64,000 nt of DNA from JBKCUI01 sp052161605 (GTDB taxonomy: Bacteria > Planctomycetota > Planctomycetia > Pirellulales > Pirellulaceae), in NCBI GenBank assembly GCA_052161605.1, contig CP197409.1. The stretch is one strand, 5' to 3'. The notes below the pieces were generated by a model, which had not been told where the DNA came from, made no database searches, and was given only the letters and a program-made list of their open reading frames with translations. Position numbers and translations under genes: made by a program. This document shows positions 58,714 to 64,000 of this stretch, piece after piece; the stretch's first letter is position 1; each line of letters begins with the position of its first letter.

Positions 58714-60321
58714 TCACTCGTAAGGAATGTTGACGACCTCTCCACCTCGGTGGGTTAGCATCTTTTCGAGGATCTCAAGATCGATAAAACTCGAGAAGAA
58801 TCGCACCGACCCGTCCCATAAACCGACATTCGCTCCTTGAAGTGGAAATGCATCAGTTAGATCATGCTCTTCAAAGCTTATATCGTCAGGGGCAGTCCAT
58901 GGTACGGAATACTCTGAATCGACCTCGACGATGGCAATCGTGTTCGACAAACCATCTGTAAACATTCTGAAGGTAAGTTTGCCTTCTTCCGAACCTGGGG
59001 TACCGGCACCGTAGGGCATCAAATAGGTTGTGTAACCTTTCTCGGTGGGAACCTGTGGATTTCGATAGGTGGGAGGCATCTTATCGAGAAGCTGGATATT
59101 GTGAGGGCTATCCCAAGGCTCATCGAGCTTGAACTGTTGGTAAAGATCCGATTCCTCCAGGAACGGCAGTAAAGCAACTCTCCAGCTTAAAAGCGGCTTC
59201 CCTTCTGCATCCCTTTTCCAAGCCCGATTCGGCAGTTGTCGATAGGCTGATTCATAGTTGTGAAAGGCAAGCATGATTTGCTTTTCGTTATTGGAGCTCG
59301 ACATGCGTTGAGCAGCGGCCCTGGCAGCTTGAACGGCAGGAAGCAACAAACCTACTGCGACACCAATGGCTAAGGTACCGTTCGTGTTGACGCTAAGGGA
59401 GAGGCGGTCATCGTGCTTTGTCCAAAGGCTTTCGCCAACAAAGGACTTGATTCTCTCAGCATAGGCATCAACCGCCGCCAGCATTTCCGGTGAAACCGAC
59501 GGGTCTCGTGCCATGTTGTCACGCATTTGCATCTCGAATAGATCCATGCCGATCGCCTCAATACTGTTCAGAGACGATGCGACAGAATCAATCGACTCTT
59601 TGGAATCGGAGAATAGATCCAGCACCAAGCTCGCACTGAAGCCGGGAGTCGTGGAGACCCGAACCACATCCACATGCTCCACGAGCGACATGAGTGGTTC
59701 AAGAAACGGTTCCGGCAAGTCCATCATGTTGTCTTCGAGAAGTCCGATGAGAATAGGTCGAATTGGCGAGAGCGACATAACCGCAAACACCGGCGCCGTG
59801 GTTTGGCTCGCGATGTCGATGGCGGCTGACTTAGAGTTCTTGGCAGCGAGCATTCTTCGCAACATACCGTCGGTTCCGAAAAACATCTGCTTGCTTGTTT
59901 GCTGAGCGAATCGTATCGGCGAATATTCCATTTCACGAAATCGCAAGTCGGCTCGTCGCGGTGATACTTGTGCTTCTTTGAGGTCGGGTAACGTCAGATC
60001 CTCGATATCAACATCGGTCGAAGCGATGATCGAAGCTGCGAATTCAGGGCCTGATGGCCCAGGCATCCCCACGACCACATCGATCGTGTTGGCCAACAGA
60101 ATATCAATTCCTAGTTGCTCGCGAGAGCCGACGCTTATGATCTCCCAGGGAATCATCTGTAGTTCTGGAATCGCTTTGACCGCGTTGAGGTCTACTGAGA
60201 GGATCGCAATCGATTCGGATGGCAAGGCTTGAAAACGATTACCGTTTTCCTGGGCCTGGACCAACCTTCCCAAACCAAGAAACGAGAGGGCCACCATCCA
60301 CATACGCAGGCATTTGTTCAT
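58714..60321 (-). CDS. DUF1559-domain secreted protein
   Basis: About 535 residues with a signal peptide (MNKCLRMWMVALSFLGLGRLVQAQ). The first part is uncharacterised and contains extracytoplasmic low-similarity sequence. The C-terminal third has the planctomycete DUF1559 pattern: an AVGLLLPAVQAARAAAQRM segment, NNEKQIMLAFHNYE, SWRVALLPFLEESDLYQQFKLDEPWDSPHN, MFTDGLSNTIAIVE and GANVGLWDGSVRFFS at the end. These motifs normally follow a type IV pilin-like N-terminus; here they come after a large domain. GGGAG precedes the ATG at 60321. Role unknown. Confidence 0.82.
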   Translation of the reverse strand: MNKCLRMWMVALSFLGLGRLVQAQENGNRFQALPSESIAILSVDLNAVKAIPELQMIPWEIISVGSREQLGIDILLANTIDVVVGMPGPSGPEFAASIIASTDVDIEDLTLPDLKEAQVSPRRADLRFREMEYSPIRFAQQTSKQMFFGTDGMLRRMLAAKNSKSAAIDIASQTTAPVFAVMSLSPIRPILIGLLEDNMMDLPEPFLEPLMSLVEHVDVVRVSTTPGFSASLVLDLFSDSKESIDSVASSLNSIEAIGMDLFEMQMRDNMARDPSVSPEMLAAVDAYAERIKSFVGESLWTKHDDRLSLSVNTNGTLAIGVAVGLLLPAVQAARAAAQRMSSSNNEKQIMLAFHNYESAYRQLPNRAWKRDAEGKPLLSWRVALLPFLEESDLYQQFKLDEPWDSPHNIQLLDKMPPTYRNPQVPTEKGYTTYLMPYGAGTPGSEEGKLTFRMFTDGLSNTIAIVEVDSEYSVPWTAPDDISFEEHDLTDAFPLQGANVGLWDGSVRFFSSFIDLEILEKMLTHRGGEVVNIPYE

Positions 60322-60480
60322 ACTTAGAGCTCCCTTCAAGAAAAGATATCAGACCTCGGTCCCACACTTGGAGTATAACGCAACGGAAGTGAGTCGCAAC
60401 AAAAAGGAAGGCTAAGGCATCGATTATTGAATTTTGGTTAGAACACCGGGCAACCTTGATTTTGTGAGGTGGATTTTGCT

Positions 60481-61890
60481 ATGAGTCAATCAAGGTGGCG
60501 TTTTAGTTTCCGGGGTGTAAGGATGGGCAAGATGGCGACTCTAGTTATGACGTTCAGCAGTAGTCGCGAGCACTATTTTCGGTTTTCATGCCTCGTTTTG
60601 GCATTTCTGTCAACAATTTCCGGGCTCTCCTGTGCTCAAGAAACCGAGATAAAATCCTTTCTGCTGCTGGACCACGGTGGTGTTCTGCACGGTGTGACCA
60701 ATCCCATTGGTGACCAAATCGCCGTACAACTGGAGAAAGGAAATACGATCTACGTCAAGAAAGATAACGTGATTCATATCTGTCGGTCCAAGCTAGAACT
60801 CTACGAGTTTCAGGTGGGCTCCATTCGTCGCTGGGGAGCAAACGAGCACTGGCACATCACGCAATGGTGCGTACAGAACGAACTGATCGAGCAGGCCCTG
60901 TTTCACTTCCATGAGCTATCAAAGATCGCAGAACCTTCACCCAAACTTAAGCAACTAGAACACCAAATCAAGGTTGCCATTCTCCGATCAGAACCTGTCC
61001 AACGATATCTTGCCGAACAACAACGTGCACTGGGTATCGTTCCCAAAGAGGAAACAGCCGTTACCGTTTCTTACGAGTCTTCGAATTCAGGAAATGAGGT
61101 TCAAACTGCCCTAGCGACTAACTCCGATGTGAGCGAATACGAAGAAATCCGAATCAATGAAATCCCGAGCTATGCTCGCAAAGCCTTTCAGCAATCGATC
61201 ACCCCCGTTCTCGTTCAACGATGTGGACAGTCAGGATGCCATGGGTTGCCAGGAAAGTCTGATTTCCAAATCTATCAGCCGATCGGTGAACGTGCCGCCG
61301 AAACCTCTATAAAGAACTTGATCAATGTCCTTAAACACGTTGACACCAAGCAACCTAGCAGCAGCCGTCTTGTAGCGTACGCCACCAACGCTCACAGCAT
61401 CCAGAGGCTCCCTGCCCTAAACGTAATGAAGGACTCGGACCAAGCGATCGTTACTCGAATTGAGCATTGGATCAGATCGATTGAACCAGCATCTTTACAG
61501 TCGGGCCAGTTTCTAGCTGGCGTTCAGCCCGCCTCCGTTGCGTTGGCTGGCACTCCTGCCATGACCTCCACGGTGGCTCCCGGGCTACCTACGTTGCAGG
61601 TTCCACCTGTTGATGAACTCACCCCACCGGGCGATTCGGCACTTAGCCGCAAGGACTTGCTACTAAGCCTCCGAAACGATCTTGGTGTAGAAGATCCGAA
61701 CGCTAGGCTTTCGAAACCAGCCAAATCGGGAAGCCTACCTCCACTTGTTGATGCCAACGAGCTAGCGGGACTGGAGCGAGCCATCGAGAGGCTGGAGCAG
61801 TCCGCCGCCGCTAAGAACAAGAAAGACCCGTTTGATCCCAACGAGTTCAACAACCGTTACGGTCCCAAACAAGGGGGCAGTATTCGCTAA
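60481..61890 (+). CDS. Secreted protein with a CX4CH heme-like motif
   Basis: About 469 residues. The ATG at 60481 has GTGAGGTGG 8 bases upstream; a GTG at 60469 is also open. A hydrophobic segment (FSCLVLAFLSTISGLSCAQ, about 36-52) is a signal peptide or anchor. In the middle is PVLVQRCGQSGCHGLPGKS (Cys248, Cys253, His254), a CX4CH motif like those of planctomycete cytochrome-like proteins, where c-type heme could attach. A helical region lies before it, and the C-terminal 100 residues are proline/lysine-rich. Divergent from the DUF1559 gene. Function unknown; heme attachment unproven. Confidence 0.65.
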   Translation: MSQSRWRFSFRGVRMGKMATLVMTFSSSREHYFRFSCLVLAFLSTISGLSCAQETEIKSFLLLDHGGVLHGVTNPIGDQIAVQLEKGNTIYVKKDNVIHICRSKLELYEFQVGSIRRWGANEHWHITQWCVQNELIEQALFHFHELSKIAEPSPKLKQLEHQIKVAILRSEPVQRYLAEQQRALGIVPKEETAVTVSYESSNSGNEVQTALATNSDVSEYEEIRINEIPSYARKAFQQSITPVLVQRCGQSGCHGLPGKSDFQIYQPIGERAAETSIKNLINVLKHVDTKQPSSSRLVAYATNAHSIQRLPALNVMKDSDQAIVTRIEHWIRSIEPASLQSGQFLAGVQPASVALAGTPAMTSTVAPGLPTLQVPPVDELTPPGDSALSRKDLLLSLRNDLGVEDPNARLSKPAKSGSLPPLVDANELAGLERAIERLEQSAAAKNKKDPFDPNEFNNRYGPKQGGSIR

Positions 61891-62104
61891 GCTAATTCAA
61901 GGGTGGCAAATACTTTTATTTTCTAAGCTGCGGCCAGATAGCGACTTAAGTGGTTTTCGACCGGCCCTTCTAGCCTGATCGGATTGACTATCGGCGTTTT
62001 GCCTCTTGAAACAACTGGGCAGTGTTGACTATCGTTTACGGCACTGTGATACACGGGAGACCAACGCGGTTGGTCAAGTCGCAGTAACACTTGGACCTTA
62101 TGGT

Positions 62105-62806
62105 ATGTCCGAACAGGCGAATAGGTCGCAGAAGACTAGCAAAGTACTGAAGGAGGCAAAGCCAGCGGTTTTGCCTTCGCTTCTAATGTGCGACTTTTCT
62201 AACTTGGAACGCGAAGTCAGGCGTTTAGAAGAAGCAGGCATCGAGGTTTTGCATCTCGACGTCATGGACGGGCATTTTGTCCCGAACTTGACCTACGGGA
62301 TGCCGATCGTTTCCGCACTGCGTGGGATCACCGATTTGGTGCTCGACGTCCATTTGATGATTAGCGAGCCTGAGCGGTATTCCCAGCGGTTCATCGACGC
62401 AGGGGCCGATGTGATTACCTATCACATCGAGACGCTCCCCTCTCCCGCCGACTTGCTTCAAAAAACACGAGACCAGGGAGTCTTGTCGGGGTTGGCGATC
62501 AACCCGCAGACCGATCTAGATCTCTTGTTACCTCATTTGTCGGCATGCGATATTGTGCTGATCATGAGCGTGCAAGCAGGTTTTGGCGGTCAAGCCTTTA
62601 ACCCAGTGGCCTTGGAACGCCTCTCCCATTTGAGAGCAAAGCTAGGCGATGGGGTTTTGCTGGAGGTTGATGGCGGCGTCAATGAAAAAACGATAGGCCC
62701 ATGTGTTGCCGCAGGAGCCGATCTGTTGGTAGTCGGTTCGGCATTGTTTGGACACCCGGATTATTGCCTTGCAATCTCCCGTTTACAGGCGGCCATGAAG
62801 TCATGA
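62105..62806 (+). CDS. rpe: Ribulose-phosphate 3-epimerase
   Basis: About 233 residues, TIM barrel. Active-site motifs: LPSLLMCDFSNLEREV, HLDVMDGHFVPNLTYG (metal-binding), LVLDVHLMIS, IMSVQAGFGGQAF and LEVDGGVNEKT then ADLLVVGSALFG. It interconverts ribulose 5-phosphate and xylulose 5-phosphate in the pentose phosphate pathway. The frame is open to 62006; the ATG at 62105 gives a normal short N-terminus. A histidine-phosphatase-like gene follows by 25 bp. Confidence 0.93.
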   Translation: MSEQANRSQKTSKVLKEAKPAVLPSLLMCDFSNLEREVRRLEEAGIEVLHLDVMDGHFVPNLTYGMPIVSALRGITDLVLDVHLMISEPERYSQRFIDAGADVITYHIETLPSPADLLQKTRDQGVLSGLAINPQTDLDLLLPHLSACDIVLIMSVQAGFGGQAFNPVALERLSHLRAKLGDGVLLEVDGGVNEKTIGPCVAAGADLLVVGSALFGHPDYCLAISRLQAAMKS

Positions 62807-62831
62807 ACTGCCTTTCGATCCTCTTTGGAAA

Positions 62832-63455
62832 TTGTGTATGTGCCGAGTAGTGGTTGTTCGCCCAGGAGCGACGTCCTTTGACGAGCAGGAGCGAATCAAG
62901 GGATGTTTAGATATGCCTCTATCTAGCCAGGGGCTAGAGCAGGTGCAACGAGTTGCTTCGGAGATGGAACAGATACCCATCCGCTACGTTTACTGTGGCC
63001 CGTGTGAATCAGCCCAGGAGACAGCGAGAGAAATAGCAGAACACGTTAATGCAAAATGGAAAGTATGCGATTGTTTTCGCAATATCGACCACGGTCTATG
63101 GGAAGGCAAGCTGATCGATGAAGTGCGACGGCAGCAACCCAAACTTTTCCGACAGGTTCAGGAAAACCCCAGGTCGTTTTGTCCTCCTGGCGGAGAAACA
63201 TTGGCGGACGCCGAGGAACGGATCGCCAAACAAGTCGCAAAACTGTGTAAAAAACATAAGGGGGAAACCATCGCGGTCGTAATCCCCGAGCCACTTGCTA
63301 CACTGGTAGCCAATCGTCTCAAGGATGTGGAATTTATGGATATGTGGGATTCTGAACAAGACGATGCAACTTGGGAGATGATCGACTCGGAGACGCGAGC
63401 ATGTCTATCGGTCCCACATCAAATGGAAACGGAATGTTCCGCGCGAGCCAAATAG
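62832..63455 (+). CDS. Histidine phosphatase-superfamily protein lacking the catalytic histidine
   Basis: 207 residues of the phosphoglycerate-mutase fold: the RHG strand region reads VVVRPGATSFDEQERIKGCLDMPLSSQGLEQ, so the phosphorylated histidine of R-H-G is proline. IDHGLWEGKLIDEV resembles the usual acid motif, and the second histidine block, normally V(S/A)HG, reads VVIPEPLATLVANRL. Thus both catalytic histidines appear absent. The fold and neighbours suggest a regulatory or binding role. Located between rpe and accD in the same direction. Confidence 0.75.
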   Translation: MCMCRVVVVRPGATSFDEQERIKGCLDMPLSSQGLEQVQRVASEMEQIPIRYVYCGPCESAQETAREIAEHVNAKWKVCDCFRNIDHGLWEGKLIDEVRRQQPKLFRQVQENPRSFCPPGGETLADAEERIAKQVAKLCKKHKGETIAVVIPEPLATLVANRLKDVEFMDMWDSEQDDATWEMIDSETRACLSVPHQMETECSARAK

Positions 63456-63511
63456 AACAGGCAAGCGAGCCAGGCCTAGGTTTGAGAGCTTAACGAGACA
63501 AGCAAAGTGAG

Positions 63512-64000
63512 ATGAGTACCATTCAAAATCAATCGGTTTCAAACAACTCGACCAGGTCCGAGAAGAAGGGGGTCCCGGAAGGGCTCTGGATTCGATGTCC
63601 AGGTTGCGGCGAAACCATCTACCGAAAGGAGATGGAACGAAATCTAAATGTTTGCCCGAAATGCCAGTATCACATGTATGTTTCGGCATGGGATCGCGTT
63701 GGCCAGCTCCTTGATGAGAACACCTTTGAGATCTGTGACGAACACGTTCTACCAACCGATCCTCTTTCCTTTTCAGACAAAAAGACTTACGCACAGAGGC
63801 TTATCGAAGAGCAAAAGCGCACCGGGTTAACCGATGCAGCTCTGTGCGGCACCGGCATGATTCGTGCCCGGCGAGTCGCTATCGCGGTGACCGACTCAGC
63901 ATTTATCATGGGCAGTATGGGATCCGTGGTTGGTGAACGTCTGACTCGATTGATCGAACGGGCCACCAAGCACTCACTCCCGCTCATTATCGTGAGCGGC
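63512..64000 (+). CDS. accD: Acetyl-CoA carboxylase carboxyltransferase beta subunit (partial at window end)
   Basis: First 163 codons only; the frame runs off the window. The N-terminal zinc ribbon WIRCPGCGETIYRKEMERN ... VCPKCQYHM (CxxC pair twice) and the crotonase-like start TDAALCGTGMIRARRVAIAV with MGSMGSVVGERLTRLIERA identify AccD, which with AccA transfers carboxyl to acetyl-CoA in fatty-acid synthesis. The ATG at 63512 is preceded by AAAGTGAG. Its upstream neighbour is the inactive-looking phosphatase gene. Confidence 0.93.
   Translation, partial: MSTIQNQSVSNNSTRSEKKGVPEGLWIRCPGCGETIYRKEMERNLNVCPKCQYHMYVSAWDRVGQLLDENTFEICDEHVLPTDPLSFSDKKTYAQRLIEEQKRTGLTDAALCGTGMIRARRVAIAVTDSAFIMGSMGSVVGERLTRLIERATKHSLPLIIVSG

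Overview
The window looks like the chromosome of a planctomycete, most probably a Pirellulales (Rhodopirellula-like) bacterium. The evidence is a DUF1559 protein with its C-terminal 'DG' block, a BlaI repressor paired with an M56 peptidase carrying carboxypeptidase-regulatory-like repeats, a small membrane protein with an N-terminal NPYA motif, very large proteins without recognisable domains, and generally weak Shine-Dalgarno sequences. The lineage is inferred from gene content; no rRNA or tRNA gene was found.

Layout. 0.1-14.9 kb is central and carbohydrate metabolism: ribulokinase, an MBL/beta-CASP RNA nuclease, glgC translationally coupled to a GGDEF protein, a GNAT protein, an SLBB polysaccharide-export protein with a TPR partner, PPi-dependent phosphofructokinase, a tagaturonate epimerase-family protein and a dicarboxylate symporter. 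14.9-21.3 kb holds two small regulatory modules, ArsR-CobW and BlaI-M56, each with a visible candidate operator, then a yeast-type cytosine deaminase. 21.4-32.4 kb is accessory: a P4-type acid phosphatase, a small decayed transposase element with terminal inverted repeats, two unrecognised large proteins (638 and 1414 aa) and a secreted glycoside hydrolase with two discoidin-like domains.

32.6-45.5 kb contains a rhodanese gene and then, on the minus strand, the S10-spc ribosomal protein cluster from rpsJ to rplO, followed by secY and adk. rpmD is missing, a hairpin terminator lies between rplO and secY, and the end of rpsC overlaps the start of rplP by 62 bp. Upstream of rpsJ on the same strand are acireductone dioxygenase, an FtsQ-like protein, murB and a secreted thioredoxin.

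49.3-55.5 kb is a tightly overlapping five-gene plus-strand operon for surface polysaccharide (two GT4 and one GT2 glycosyltransferases, a flippase, a GT39-like membrane transferase). It is followed by a hairpin-rich gap. 56.2-58.7 kb has a histone deacetylase-family hydrolase, an orphan D12 adenine methylase and a ComF-type phosphoribosyltransferase. 58.7-64 kb has the DUF1559 protein, a secreted protein with a CX4CH motif, ribulose-phosphate epimerase, a histidine-phosphatase homologue lacking the catalytic histidine, and the start of accD, which runs off the window.

No single spectacular new system is evident. The most promising leads are the 230-bp RAYT-derived element with inverted ends, the overlapping rpsC/rplP reading frames, the inactive-looking phosphatase between rpe and accD, the glgC/GGDEF coupling, the FtsQ-like protein in a lineage reported to lack FtsZ, and the two promoter-operator structures.
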